Of a stretch of DNA of 64,000 nucleotides, positions 10,254-19,510 are shown piece after piece; position 1 is the stretch's first letter; the number at the start of each line of letters is the position of its first letter. The notes beneath the pieces were generated by a model that ran no database searches, was not told the DNA's origin, and was given only the letters and a program-made list of their open reading frames with translations. This DNA comes from Micromonospora andamanensis (lineage in GTDB: Bacteria; Actinomycetota; Actinomycetes; Mycobacteriales; Micromonosporaceae), in contig NZ_BOOZ01000039.1 of NCBI RefSeq assembly GCF_016863495.1, positions 1-64,000 on the forward strand. Direction: 5' to 3'. The translations under genes and the position numbers were made by a program.

Positions 10254-11042
10254 ATGTCAACAGGTTCCGGAAGACGCAAAGAGAGGCCTCACGTCACGAT
10301 GGACGACGAAGGAATGATCGCGCGGGGCCGTCGGGCCGTGACGGGCGGAACGCCACCGGGAAGATCTGGCGGCCGGCTTGCCGACGAGGTGTACGACACG
10401 CTGCTCGGACAGCTGATGTCGCTGCGGATCGAGCCTGGCTCCCGCGTGACCATCGACGTCCTGGCGCGCGAGCTGGGGGTCTCGCAGACGCCGATCCGAG
10501 ACGCGCTGAACCGGATGGAGGCCGAGGGCCTGGTCGTGCGGGTGCCCCACGCCGGCTACCGCATTCCCCCTCAGATCACCCGTCACCGGTTCGAGGACAT
10601 GCTCGAGGTCCGCCTGCTCCTCGAGCCGGCTGCGGCGCGCAGATCCGCCGAACGCGCGTCCTCGGAGCAGGTGGCCGGTCTGCGGCGAATGCTTGCGGAG
10701 ATGGCGGAGCTGGAGGGCGGCAGCGGGCCCACGGCCTACGGCGCCTTCGGTCTACGCGACGCCGCCTTTCACGATCTCGTCGCGCTGAGCGCGGAGAACC
10801 AGGTCATCCGGGAAGCGCTCGCGCGCCTGCACAGTCACGTGCACCTCTTCCGGCTGCACCACGACGCCCAGGTCACTCACCTGGCCATGGCCGAGCACGA
10901 GGAGATCGTGGCCGCGATCGCCGCGCGTGACCCCGACGCCGCCGCCTACGCGATGCGTCGGCACATCCTGCGCTCCGGCGAGCGTTTCCGGCGATTGTTT
11001 GACGAAGCCAGGGACGCGAATGGCGTAGCGCTGGAGGCTTGA
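10254..11042 (+). CDS. GntR-family (FadR/VanR type) transcriptional regulator
   Basis: The protein has up to 262 residues. A winged HTH lies at about residues 42-105 (LADEVYDTLLGQLMSLRIEPG, then LARELGVSQTPIRDALNRMEAEGLV). The C-terminal all-helical FCD ligand-binding domain shows RLLLEPAAARRSAER, FHDLVALSAEN and the metal/ligand HEEIVAAIAARD region. The start is uncertain: ATG 10254 gives the longest form, and ATG 10299, preceded by AAGAGAGG, is equally plausible. By position it should sense a metabolite of the importer/dehydrogenase pathway and control the divergent operon and possibly the DJ-1 gene at 11131. Confidence 0.9.
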   Translation: MSTGSGRRKERPHVTMDDEGMIARGRRAVTGGTPPGRSGGRLADEVYDTLLGQLMSLRIEPGSRVTIDVLARELGVSQTPIRDALNRMEAEGLVVRVPHAGYRIPPQITRHRFEDMLEVRLLLEPAAARRSAERASSEQVAGLRRMLAEMAELEGGSGPTAYGAFGLRDAAFHDLVALSAENQVIREALARLHSHVHLFRLHHDAQVTHLAMAEHEEIVAAIAARDPDAAAYAMRRHILRSGERFRRLFDEARDANGVALEA

Positions 11043-11080
11043 CGGGCGGGCTGGGCCGGGGAATGCTGAGTCAATCGGAT

Positions 11081-11094
11081 CGGATCGTATTGGA
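11081..11094 (+). promoter_or_regulatory. Candidate GntR-family operator, copy 2
   Basis: This reads CGGATCGTATTGGA, differing at one base from the copy at 10206-10219, and is preceded by an extra CGGAT unit. It lies 37 bp upstream of the GTG start of the DJ-1/PfpI gene, suggesting that gene belongs to the same regulon. Confidence 0.45.
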
Positions 11095-11130
11095 TCTACC
11101 TCACCGGCCACCAGATGCGAGGAGAAGCAG

Positions 11131-11700
11131 GTGCCCAGAGCGCTGCTCCTGACCGGCGACGCCGCCGAGGAACTCGACACCATGTATCCCTACTACCGCG
11201 TCCAGGAGGGCGGCTGGGACGTCGACGTCTCGTCACGGACAAGGCGTGACGTGCAACTTGTCATCCACGAGTTCGACCCCAACTCCGACGCCTACGTGGA
11301 GAAGAACGGCCGGAAGCTGCCGGTCGACGTGCCCTGGGCCGAGGTCGACGTCGAGCGCTATGACGCCCTCATCATCCCCGGAGGACGCGCACCGGAGTGG
11401 ATCCGGGTCGACGCCGACGTCAGGCGCATCACCGAGCACTTCTTCGCGCGCAACCTCCCCATCGCGCTTGTGTGCCACGGCGCGCAGGTACCAGCGGTGT
11501 ACGGGCTGCTGAAGGGTCGGAAGACGGCGTGCTTCCCACCCATCACCGGCGACATGGAGAACGCTGGCGCGACAGTCATCGACGCCCCCGACGTCGTGGA
11601 CGGCAACCTCGTCTCCTGTCGGGGCTGGCCGGACATGCCGCAGTTCGGCAAGGCGATGATGGAGGTCTTCTCGAAGTCAGTCGACCCCGCCTCGGCATGA
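11131..11700 (+). CDS. DJ-1/PfpI family protein (class I glutamine amidotransferase-like)
   Basis: The 189-residue protein has the nucleophile-elbow motif ALVCHGAQ, with Cys115-His116, and the glycine turn ALIIPGGRAPEW (79-90) that defines the DJ-1/PfpI fold. Acidic residues E13/E14 may support the cysteine. Members act as glyoxalases, deglycases, hydratases or chaperone-like proteases. The start is GTG 11131, preceded by GGAGAAGC. A role in aldehyde handling would suit the neighbouring dehydrogenases, but this is inference. Confidence 0.88.
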   Translation: MPRALLLTGDAAEELDTMYPYYRVQEGGWDVDVSSRTRRDVQLVIHEFDPNSDAYVEKNGRKLPVDVPWAEVDVERYDALIIPGGRAPEWIRVDADVRRITEHFFARNLPIALVCHGAQVPAVYGLLKGRKTACFPPITGDMENAGATVIDAPDVVDGNLVSCRGWPDMPQFGKAMMEVFSKSVDPASA

Positions 11701-11707
11701 GTACACC

Positions 11708-12541
11708 TTGCCCGACCCGCTGACGACACTTCGGACCGTCACCGTCGACGGCTTCCCCGTCCACGTCCTGGAGAGCGGCACCGGACCTGCGGTGCTGATG
11801 CTGCACGGCTCCGGGCCCGGCACGACCGGGTCCGGTGCCTGGGCTGTGACGGCGCAGGCGCTGGGCACGGCCTTGCACCTGGTGGCTCCTGACCAGGCGG
11901 GGTTCGGTCGTACCCCTGTCCCGGCGGGCGCCCGGGGTGGGCTCCGACTGTGGACGGAGCAGGCCGCGGGCCTGATGGATGCCCTCGGCATCGACCACTA
12001 CGCCGTGGTGGGTCACTCCATGGGCGGCGCGGTGGCGCTGGCGTTGGCGGCCGCGCGCCCCCAGCAGGTCACCCGGGTGGTGGCGGTCGCGACGATGGGC
12101 GCCCCCGGAGCGCCGCTCTCCGCTGAGCTCGACGCGCTCTGGGCCGCCCCCGCCGGCCCCGTGGGGGCACGGGACATGCTGAGTCGCCTCGTCCTCGACC
12201 AGGCGCTGGTGACCGCGTCGGCAGTCGAGGCCCGGGCGGCTGCGATGCGAGCGGGGGCGGCGGCGTACGCGTCGCTGTTCCCTCCACCCAGGGCACGATG
12301 GGTCGACGATCTCACCCTCTCGGCGTCAACGCTGGCAGCGATCCGCGCGCCGGTGCTGCTCGTGCACGGCGCCGAGGACCGGGTCACCCCGCTCGAGACG
12401 GCAGCCCTGCCCCTACTCGGACACCTGGCCGATGTCCGTCTGCACGTGTTCGGTCGATGCGGGCACGTGCCGGCCATCGAGCACCCGCACGAGTTCAGGG
12501 AACTGCTGTCCTGCTTCCTCCGCCGCGACCACAGTCACTGA
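11708..12541 (+). CDS. Alpha/beta hydrolase, meta-cleavage-product hydrolase-like
   Basis: The 277-residue enzyme shows the oxyanion HGSGPG motif (33-38) typical of BphD/MhpC-type C-C hydrolases and a complete triad: Ser104 in GHSMGG, Asp224 in GAEDRVTP and His253 in CGHVPAIEHP. The start appears to be TTG 11708, 7 bp after the DJ-1 stop, because no in-frame ATG or GTG fits the conserved N terminus. The short gap suggests an operon with the DJ-1 gene. No ring-cleavage dioxygenase is nearby, so the substrate remains open. Confidence 0.87.
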   Translation: MPDPLTTLRTVTVDGFPVHVLESGTGPAVLMLHGSGPGTTGSGAWAVTAQALGTALHLVAPDQAGFGRTPVPAGARGGLRLWTEQAAGLMDALGIDHYAVVGHSMGGAVALALAAARPQQVTRVVAVATMGAPGAPLSAELDALWAAPAGPVGARDMLSRLVLDQALVTASAVEARAAAMRAGAAAYASLFPPPRARWVDDLTLSASTLAAIRAPVLLVHGAEDRVTPLETAALPLLGHLADVRLHVFGRCGHVPAIEHPHEFRELLSCFLRRDHSH

Positions 12542-12744
12542 TTTCCCGGGGCAGATCCGCAGCTCCGTGCTCGGACAGCCCAGCACGCCGATGCGCCGGC
12601 TCCCGCGCGGTCGGTGCCCGCCTCAAGCCCGGGACTGCTGCAGGAGAACCGGATGTCGAGCTGCGAACCCTCACCGCGGCCTGCCAGGCTGCTGGTGCGC
12701 GAGGCCCCGCACCGGCAGCCTCCGCGGGAACCCGAGGAGGACGA

Positions 12745-14013
12745 ATGCGGTCAGTCGTTCCCGACTATCTGGCTGAGGTGCTTGGAGATGCCGAATCGGA
12801 CACCTCCGGGGCGCAGGCGGGGTACATTCCCGAGCTCGCGACAGCTGATCCGGACCGCCTCGCAGTGGTCTTCGCCACGGTCGACGGCACGGTCCACGGT
12901 GCCGGCGACGTCGATGCCGCGTTCACGATCCAGTCGATCTCGAAGCCCTTCGTGTACGCGATGGCGCTCTCCGATCGCGGCTTCGACCGAGTACTCGCCA
13001 AGGTCGGGGTCGAGCCGTCTGGGGAGGCGTTCAACGAGATATCCCTTGAAAGCGAGACGGGCCGTCCCCGCAATCCGATGATCAACGCTGGCGCGATCAC
13101 CGCTCACTCACTCGCCGGACCGGAGAACCTGAAGCCCGTCGAGCGGGTCGACCGCGTCGTTCAGGGGCTGTCGGCGTTCGCGGGCCGTCAGCTGACGGTC
13201 GATGAGACGGTGTGCGGATCCGAGATGGAGAACGCGCACCGCAACCTCGCCATCGCGCACATGCTCCGCAGCCACGACATCCTCACCGAGGATCCCCGGA
13301 CCGTCGTCGACGGGTACATCCGTCAGTGCTCGGTGCTCGTGACCACCCGGGATCTGGCGATGATGGCGGCGACCCTGGCCAACAGTGGCGTGAATCCCCT
13401 CTCGAACGAGCAGGTGGTGGACGCGGCGGTGGTGCGCCAGGTCCTGAGCGTCATGGCCACCTGCGGAATGTACGACGCCGCCGGCGACTGGGCCACGCAG
13501 GTCGGCATCCCGGCGAAGAGCGGGGTGGCCGGGGGACTGATCGGTGCACTCCCTGGACAGCTCGGCATCGCCACCTTCTCGCCGCGGCTGGACCGGCACG
13601 GCAACAGCGTGCGTGGAGTGTCGCTGTTCGAGCGGTTCTCGTACGACATGGGGTTGCATGTGATGGAGGTCCCTCCCGCGGCGCGCGCGGTCGTGCGTTC
13701 CAATCGGGTACGCGGCGGTGGAGCGGACGCGACCCGGGTTCTCCGGCTGCAGGGCGGGATCCGCTTCGCGGGAGCCGAGCGGATCGTTCGCGAACTCGTG
13801 GAGAACGCGCCTGCGGAGCCCCGAGTGGTCCTCGACGTCTCGCTTGTGCACTCCATCGACGATGTGGCCCGACGGATGCTTCTGGAGGTGGCGCGTCGGC
13901 TGACGCTTGACGGTCACGAGGTCTGTCTCGTCGATCCGGAGACGATGATCCCGGATCCGGATCCCGGCGATGGCGGCCGACTCACGGTCATCGACGTGCT
14001 TGACCACGTGTGA
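12745..14013 (+). CDS. glsA: Glutaminase with C-terminal STAS domain
   Basis: The 422-residue protein hydrolyses glutamine to glutamate and ammonia if typical of the family. The serine-dependent beta-lactamase-like glutaminase domain spans about residues 1-300: Ser64-x-x-Lys67 in QSISKPF, PRNPMINAGA near 105-114, and EMENAHRN near 150. Residues of about 325-420 (VLRLQGGIRFAGAERIVREL, VVLDVSLVHSIDD) form a STAS domain like anti-sigma-factor antagonists. This fusion recurs in long bacterial glutaminases and may regulate oligomerisation. ATG 12745 is preceded by GAGGAGG. Confidence 0.9.
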   Translation: MRSVVPDYLAEVLGDAESDTSGAQAGYIPELATADPDRLAVVFATVDGTVHGAGDVDAAFTIQSISKPFVYAMALSDRGFDRVLAKVGVEPSGEAFNEISLESETGRPRNPMINAGAITAHSLAGPENLKPVERVDRVVQGLSAFAGRQLTVDETVCGSEMENAHRNLAIAHMLRSHDILTEDPRTVVDGYIRQCSVLVTTRDLAMMAATLANSGVNPLSNEQVVDAAVVRQVLSVMATCGMYDAAGDWATQVGIPAKSGVAGGLIGALPGQLGIATFSPRLDRHGNSVRGVSLFERFSYDMGLHVMEVPPAARAVVRSNRVRGGGADATRVLRLQGGIRFAGAERIVRELVENAPAEPRVVLDVSLVHSIDDVARRMLLEVARRLTLDGHEVCLVDPETMIPDPDPGDGGRLTVIDVLDHV

Positions 14014-14248
14014 TCGCCGGCGTCCTTGAGCGCGCTGGCCGGCAGGACCGACCGATTTACCGGCCGATCCGGCGCGGGCCGCAGCGTCCGACACTCGTTG
14101 GGTGGACCCCACCGGGCGCGCCGCTGCGCCGGGCAGCCCGGCCCTGTCCTGCCGGATCCTTCGTGCGGACCGACCGACGTCCAGCTGCGAGGGACCTTCG
14201 TGTCGACCGACGAGCCCACGGCACGACCGACCACCAGGGAAGGACCCC

Positions 14249-14974
14249 ATGACCGCGACGGGGATTGCGAAGCCCGATTTCACCTGGTTGCGCGCGATGT
14301 ACATTAACTGCACCCTCAACCGTTCCCCGGGGCGTAGCCACACCCAGGGGGTGATCGACCGCAGTGTGGCGATCATGGAGGCGAACGGGGTCAGCGTGGA
14401 CCAGATCCGCGCCGTCGACCATGACATCGCCACCGGCGTGCGTCCCGATATGACCGAGTACGGATGGGAAACCGACGAATGGCCAGCGCTGCTGACCCGG
14501 GTGCTGGCAGCCGACATCCTGGTCATCGCCGGACCGATCTGGCTCGGCGACAACAGTTCGGTGACCCGTCGGGTGATCGAACGGCTCTACGGCTACTCCG
14601 GCGTCCTCAACGAGCAGGGCCAGTACGCCTACTACGGGCGGGTCGGTGGCTGCCTGCTCACCGGCAACGAGGACGGTCTGAAGCACTGTGCGATGAGCAT
14701 CCTCTACAGCTTGCAGCACATCGGCTTCACCGTCCCGCCGCAGGCCGATGCGGGTTGGCTCGGTGAGGTCGGCCCGGGGCCCTCCTACCTCGACGAGGGC
14801 TCCGGCGGGCCGGAGAACGACTTCACCAACCGCAACACCGCGTTCATGACCTACAACCTGCTCCACCTCGCGTCGATGATCCGTCGTGCAGGTGGATTCC
14901 CGGCCTACGGCAACCAGCGCACTGCCTGGGACGCAGGAGCTTATCCGGACGCCGCCAACCCGGAGTACCGCTGA
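14249..14974 (+). CDS. Flavodoxin-like NAD(P)H-dependent FMN oxidoreductase
   Basis: The 241-residue protein has a flavodoxin-like fold: a first beta strand with MYINCTLNRSPGRSHTQGVID (phosphate-binding loop near 23-30), ADILVIAGPIWLGDNSS (about 90-106) and GRVGGCLLTGNEDG (about 130-143), which surround an FMN. Such NADPH-dependent FMN reductase-like proteins reduce quinones or azo compounds, or supply reduced flavin. The start at ATG 14249 follows GGGAAGGA. It is 31 bp from the DUF5996 gene and probably co-transcribed with it. Confidence 0.85.
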   Translation: MTATGIAKPDFTWLRAMYINCTLNRSPGRSHTQGVIDRSVAIMEANGVSVDQIRAVDHDIATGVRPDMTEYGWETDEWPALLTRVLAADILVIAGPIWLGDNSSVTRRVIERLYGYSGVLNEQGQYAYYGRVGGCLLTGNEDGLKHCAMSILYSLQHIGFTVPPQADAGWLGEVGPGPSYLDEGSGGPENDFTNRNTAFMTYNLLHLASMIRRAGGFPAYGNQRTAWDAGAYPDAANPEYR

Positions 14975-15005
14975 TCATCAGACAGCGCCAAGGATGTGAC
15001 TGAGC

Positions 15006-15947
15006 ATGACAAGCCCGGCAACGATGAGCTGGCCGAGCCTGCGGGTCTCGGACTGGACCGCCACCCGCGAGACCCTGCACATGTGGACCCAGATCGTGGG
15101 CAAGATCCGCATGGCCCACGCTCCGCTGCTCAACCACTGGTGGCAGGTGACCCTGTACGTGAGCCCGCGCGGGTTGACGACGTCGACGATCCCGTACGGC
15201 ACGGGCGCCTTCGAGATCGAGTTCGACTTCCTCGATCATCGGCTCGACGTTCGCACCAGCAGCGGCGGCGCGCGGAGCCTCCCGCTGCGGCCGATGTCGG
15301 TCGCCGAGTTCTACTCGCGGGTCATGGCCATGCTCGACGAACTCGGGATCGAGGCACCGATCCGGCCGCGCCCCAACGAGGTCGATCCGGCGATCCCGTT
15401 CGCCGAGGACCACCAACACGCCTCCTACGACGGTGCGGCGGCCGCCCTGTTCTGGCGACAACTGTTGCAGGCGAACCGGGTGATCGGCGAGTTCCGGTCG
15501 CACTTCGTGGGCAAGGTCAGTCCGGTGCACTTCTTCTGGGGCGGGATGGACCTGGCCTGCACCCGCTTCTCCGGCCGGTCGGCCCCACCGCACCCCGGGG
15601 GCATGCCCAACTGCGGGGACTGGGTCATGGTCGAGGGGTACTCCCGGGAACTGTCCAGCTGCGGGTTCTGGCCCGGCGGCGGCGAGGAAGGCGCTTTCTA
15701 CTCCTACGCCTATCCGACACCCGACGGGTTCGCCGAGCAGCAGGTCGGCCCCGAAGGCGCTTATTTCAGTACCGAGTTCCAGCAGTTCCTGCTGCCGTAC
15801 GAGGCCGCCCGCGCCGCACCGGACCCGGACCGCGCGGTCGCCGAGTTCCTCCGCACCACCTACGAAGCCGCTGCGGACCGGGCGAACTGGGACCGCTCCG
15901 CGCTGGAGGACGACCCGACCCGGTGGCACCAGAAAGGTGCTCGATGA
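15006..15947 (+). CDS. DUF5996 family protein
   Basis: The 313-residue soluble protein has the distinctive conserved N-terminal signature of DUF5996: TLHMWTQIVGKIR and LNHWWQVTLYVSPRGLTT (residues 24-58). There are further conserved patches at HFFWGGMDLACTRFSGR and ASYDGAAAALFWR. The biochemical function of the family is unknown. No signal peptide or membrane segment is visible. It appears to form a two-gene unit with the flavodoxin-like gene and converges on the LuxR regulator at 16006. Confidence 0.88.
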   Translation: MTSPATMSWPSLRVSDWTATRETLHMWTQIVGKIRMAHAPLLNHWWQVTLYVSPRGLTTSTIPYGTGAFEIEFDFLDHRLDVRTSSGGARSLPLRPMSVAEFYSRVMAMLDELGIEAPIRPRPNEVDPAIPFAEDHQHASYDGAAAALFWRQLLQANRVIGEFRSHFVGKVSPVHFFWGGMDLACTRFSGRSAPPHPGGMPNCGDWVMVEGYSRELSSCGFWPGGGEEGAFYSYAYPTPDGFAEQQVGPEGAYFSTEFQQFLLPYEAARAAPDPDRAVAEFLRTTYEAAADRANWDRSALEDDPTRWHQKGAR

Positions 15948-16005
15948 GGACCAAGAGCCAACCGGTGCCCGGTAGGTCAACGGCGTACGGTCGGACCGGT
16001 CGTCG

Positions 16006-18753
16006 CTAGCGCAGCCGCAGATCTCCATCGAAGTCGATCCTGGCCAGCTCGGTGCGGGAGGTGATGCCCAGCTTGGGGTAGACGCTGGCCAGGTGGTGTC
16101 CGACAGTGCGTGGGCTGATCAACAGCTGCGCCGCGATCTCCCGGTTCGTCAGACGATCCGCGGCCAACTGCGCGACCCGCAGTTCCTGCGCGGTCAGCCC
16201 GGCAGCGGTCGGAGGATCGGTCCCGCGAGGTGCGGCCCGCCGGTCGGTCAGCGCCTGCTCGCGCAGCGCCCGCACCCGCAGTGGGTCCGCGCCCAGGCGC
16301 TCGAAGGTCTCCGCTGCTGCGGCGAGCTGGGTACTGGCGTCGGCCCGGCGACGCGCCCGCCGCAGCCACTCCCCGTACAGCAGCCGGGTGCGGGCGTACT
16401 CGAACGGTTGCTCCGCCGCTCCCGCGACGTCCAGGGCGGCTCGGAACGACGCCTCGGCCGCCGATCCACCCTGGGCGAGGGCCGTGAGGCGGTGGCCGGC
16501 CGTGCGGGCCCAGGTCGCACCGGTACGCTGCGCCCACTCCCGCACCATGGCGACCTGAGGCCCGACGACGTCGCCGCTGCCCACCTGCACCGCCGCTTCG
16601 ACGGTGTCCGGGGCGGCGAGCAGCGCGAAGGTGCTGTGGGCGGCGTCGTGGCCGGGCTCGACGAGGCACAGCAGGTCGCTCAGCGCCTCCTGGGGACGAC
16701 CGTCGAACAGCGCCGCTCGTCCACGGATCCAGTACGCCGACGCGCTGAGCGCCCGTACGCCGCGCGGCACCGAGACCCGCAGCATCCGACAGGTGTGCTC
16801 CTCGACCGCGCGATGGTCGCCGCGAGCGGCAGCCAGCAGGCCGAGGCAGCTGCGACTCTGCGTGGCGAGGTGATCCGCCCCGACCTCCTCGGCCAGTCGC
16901 AGGCCCTCGATCGCCGCCATCTCGGCGGCGTCCCACCGGCCCGCAGCGGTGTCGAGGACCGCGATCTGGGCCAGCACCAGCGCCAGCGCGGTGAGCTCGT
17001 GCCGCCGCCGCAGCTGTGCGGCCTGCACACGCAGCACGTCGAGCAGGCCACCGTCGATGCCCCAGGCCTGGACCAACGGCACGGGCGGCAGCAACTCCCA
17101 CGCGGCAGTACCAAGCTGACCGACGATGTCGCCGGCCAGGTTCCGGGTCGTCGGGGTGGCCTCGCCTGTCAAGTCGTAGCAGGACCACCAGTTCTCCAGC
17201 ACGGGCATCAGCCCCGATACCGCGGCGTCGGCGGCGGTGTCCACGGCCCGCACCCGTCGTAGCGCCTCCTGTTGGAGGTCGGACCGGCCGGCCGACCAGG
17301 CGGCGCGGACCGCCACCGTGCCCAGCTCCACGGCGCGGCGAATCTCGGGTACCGCGGCCATGTCACTGGTCAGGTAATGGTGGGCACGCTCGGGCATGCC
17401 GTGTGCGAATTCGAGGATCCCGCGCAGTCCGCCGCTCAGCCGGACGACGGGAAGCACACCGCTGAGGCGTTCAGCATCGTCGAGCAACTGCCGCGCCGCC
17501 TCAGCGTTGCCGGCGTGCCACGCGGCGCGGGCGGCGGCGGCCAGCCGGCGCGCGGCATCCGCTGGCGCCGGGGACAGCTCCGCGGCCCGACGCAGTGTAC
17601 GAGCCGCAATCGGACCCGCACTGCGTCGCAGGCACTCCTCGGCGGCGTGCTCCAGCAGTGCGGCGACGTCCTCGTCCGGCCCGTCGGCAGCGGCTGCCAG
17701 GTGCCGAGCCCGCTCCATCGTGGCGTCCCGCGGCAGGGCCGCAGCCAGCGCCTGGTGCACAGCTTGCCGTTCCGCGAAGGGGGAACCGTCGTAGATGGCT
17801 GCCGGGATCAGCGGGTGCCGGAACTCCAGGCGGGTCCCCGAGGCATGGAGCAGGCCCGAACGCAGAGCCTCGTCCCAGGCGGACGTGTCGACGCCCCAGA
17901 CGGCCCCGGCCCGGTGCACGACGTGCCTGTCGCCGCGACCCTCGGCGGCGGCCAGCAGCAGCAACGCCCGGGTCGACGGTTTCAGGGCCTCGGCCCGTGC
18001 GCAGAATGCCCGCCGCAACCGTGGGCCCACCGGCACCGGGTTCCCGGCGGGCGGAAGGGTCGCCTCGTCGTCGGTCTCCCGATCGAGGGTGGGCAGTTCG
18101 TGCAGCGCCAGCGGGTTGCCACCCGCCGCCCGCACCGTCCGATCGGCACGTGCCGCGTCGATCCCCGGCACGACAGCGGTCAGGAGCTGGCGCGCGTCCT
18201 CGTCGGCCAGACCTCCGACCCAAAGGGCCGGCAACCCCTCCCACGGCCCCGAGGCGGGATCCTCGTGCCCGGTCAGCAGCACCGCGACCGGCTCCGTCGC
18301 CAGTCGCCGGGCGACGAACCCAAGGCACAGCGCGCTCGCCTCATCGACCCACTGGGCGTCGTCCACCACGACCAGCACCTGTCGCTCCCGCGCAAGACCG
18401 GCGAGCAGCGACAGTACGGCCGCGCCGATGAGGAAGCGGTTGGCCGGGTCCCGGCTCATTCCCAACGCCCCCCGCAACGCCGCGGCCTGCGGGGTGGGGA
18501 GCGTCTCCAGCCGATCCAACACCGGCCACAGCAACTCGTGCAGCGCCGCGAACGCCAGCCCCGCCTCCATCCGAGTGCCCCGACACCGCAACACCGTCGC
18601 GTCGGACGCCGCCGCGACGGCGTACTCCAGCAGAGCGGTCTTGCCGATGCCCGGTTCACCCCACAGCACGAGCCCGGAACCAGCGCGGTCCGCCGCCCGC
18701 TCCAGCAGCCGGTTCAGCACCGCGGTCTCGGCGCGCCGTCCGAACAGTTCCAT
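16006..18753 (-). CDS. LAL-type LuxR-family regulator with AAA/NTPase domain
   Basis: The 915-residue regulator has an N-terminal STAND/AAA ATPase (Walker A GEPGIGKT, about residues 34-41; Walker B VLVVVDDAQWVDE near 130), a long helical TPR-like middle region, and a C-terminal LuxR helix-turn-helix (TAQELRVAQLAADRLTNREIA, then LISPRTVGHHL, last 60 residues). ATG 18753 begins the conserved MELFGRRAE segment. An in-frame ATG at 18960 would add 69 residues lacking family similarity. LAL regulators often control nearby metabolic or biosynthetic genes; the target here is unclear. Confidence 0.92.
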   Translation of the reverse strand: MELFGRRAETAVLNRLLERAADRAGSGLVLWGEPGIGKTALLEYAVAAASDATVLRCRGTRMEAGLAFAALHELLWPVLDRLETLPTPQAAALRGALGMSRDPANRFLIGAAVLSLLAGLARERQVLVVVDDAQWVDEASALCLGFVARRLATEPVAVLLTGHEDPASGPWEGLPALWVGGLADEDARQLLTAVVPGIDAARADRTVRAAGGNPLALHELPTLDRETDDEATLPPAGNPVPVGPRLRRAFCARAEALKPSTRALLLLAAAEGRGDRHVVHRAGAVWGVDTSAWDEALRSGLLHASGTRLEFRHPLIPAAIYDGSPFAERQAVHQALAAALPRDATMERARHLAAAADGPDEDVAALLEHAAEECLRRSAGPIAARTLRRAAELSPAPADAARRLAAAARAAWHAGNAEAARQLLDDAERLSGVLPVVRLSGGLRGILEFAHGMPERAHHYLTSDMAAVPEIRRAVELGTVAVRAAWSAGRSDLQQEALRRVRAVDTAADAAVSGLMPVLENWWSCYDLTGEATPTTRNLAGDIVGQLGTAAWELLPPVPLVQAWGIDGGLLDVLRVQAAQLRRRHELTALALVLAQIAVLDTAAGRWDAAEMAAIEGLRLAEEVGADHLATQSRSCLGLLAAARGDHRAVEEHTCRMLRVSVPRGVRALSASAYWIRGRAALFDGRPQEALSDLLCLVEPGHDAAHSTFALLAAPDTVEAAVQVGSGDVVGPQVAMVREWAQRTGATWARTAGHRLTALAQGGSAAEASFRAALDVAGAAEQPFEYARTRLLYGEWLRRARRRADASTQLAAAAETFERLGADPLRVRALREQALTDRRAAPRGTDPPTAAGLTAQELRVAQLAADRLTNREIAAQLLISPRTVGHHLASVYPKLGITSRTELARIDFDGDLRLR

Positions 18754-19131
18754 GTCCCCCTCCGCCCGACCGCGATGACACAGCCGGTCAAGGCTATAGC
18801 CCGGTCCGCCCATCGTGAGATGACCGATCTGCCGGCCGATCCGCTTCGCCCACGCTGCCGCACACTCGTTCCTGTGACCCCCCGCACCAGGTCGTACTGT
18901 CGAGGTTCCCGGCATTCCGGTTCGTCCGAGCACGGTCGCCACGACGAGCGCGTCCCCCATGACAGCGCGGCTGCGCCCGAGGCGTCAGTGACGCAGTGTC
19001 ACGATCCCGGGTGACGTGGTGTCACTGTTCGTAGTCGGTGGGCACCGGATACTTGGGGCTGGCCGGGACGGCATCCACCGGACCACCGTGCCGGTCAGCC
19101 CGCAGCGGAGCTGAGACCAGATGGAGAACAC
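18754..19131. promoter_or_regulatory. Divergent region between LuxR regulator and acetyltransferase
   Basis: This 378-bp stretch lies between the LuxR regulator and the small acetyltransferase gene. I see no credible gene in it, although the regulator's frame stays open to 18960. Its notable content is the pair of inverted repeats at 18988-19025. Confidence 0.55.
18988..19025. promoter_or_regulatory. Tandem inverted repeats GTGAC-N5-GTCAC (two copies)
   Basis: Two perfect copies of GTGAC-N5-GTCAC occupy 18988-19002 and 19011-19025, 23 bp apart, about two helical turns. They lie 107 bp before the acetyltransferase start and about 235 bp before the LuxR start. Paired identical sites on one helix face are typical of cooperatively bound dimeric regulators. 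Confidence 0.5.
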
Positions 19132-19440
19132 ATGGCATTGAACGTTAAGGATGTCCCCGAAACCAGCAGGTACGAGGCTCGGTTCGAGGGAGAGTCCACG
19201 GTTGCGGGGATCGCGCAGTACATCCGCACCAAGGAACTCATCGCGTTCGTACACACCGAAGTTTCACCGGAGTACGAGGGCAGGGGAGTGGGGGCGGCGC
19301 TGGTCCGCGCCGGCCTCGACGATGCCCGCGCCGCGCGCCTGCTGGTCCTGCCCACCTGCCCATTCTTCGCGGGCTGGATCGCCCGGCACCCCGAGTACCA
19401 GGACCTGGTGTACCAGTCCCGCAGCAGAGTCAGCGACTGA
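19132..19440 (+). CDS. Small GNAT-like N-acetyltransferase (YjdJ type)
   Basis: The 102-residue protein matches the short GNAT subfamily: RYEARFEGESTVAGIAQY, IAFVHTEVSPEYEGRGVGAALVRAGLDDAR with the acetyl-CoA pyrophosphate loop (EGRGVGAAL, residues 47-55), and CPFFAGWIARHPEYQDLV at the C terminus. That final motif is diagnostic of the 'acetyltransf_CG' group. ATG 19132 is preceded by GGAGA. The acetyl acceptor is unknown. A one-gene unit. Confidence 0.88.
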   Translation: MALNVKDVPETSRYEARFEGESTVAGIAQYIRTKELIAFVHTEVSPEYEGRGVGAALVRAGLDDARAARLLVLPTCPFFAGWIARHPEYQDLVYQSRSRVSD

Positions 19441-19510
19441 ACGACATGGCGCGGCCGCGGTGGAGATCGCCGGGCGGCAGATCAGGAGTGACCGTCCTCT
19501 GGACAGGGAC

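Noticed and set aside
16006..18960. Longer LuxR protein starting at 18960
   Set aside because: The extra 69 residues have no LAL-family similarity and the conserved N terminus begins at the ATG at 18753.
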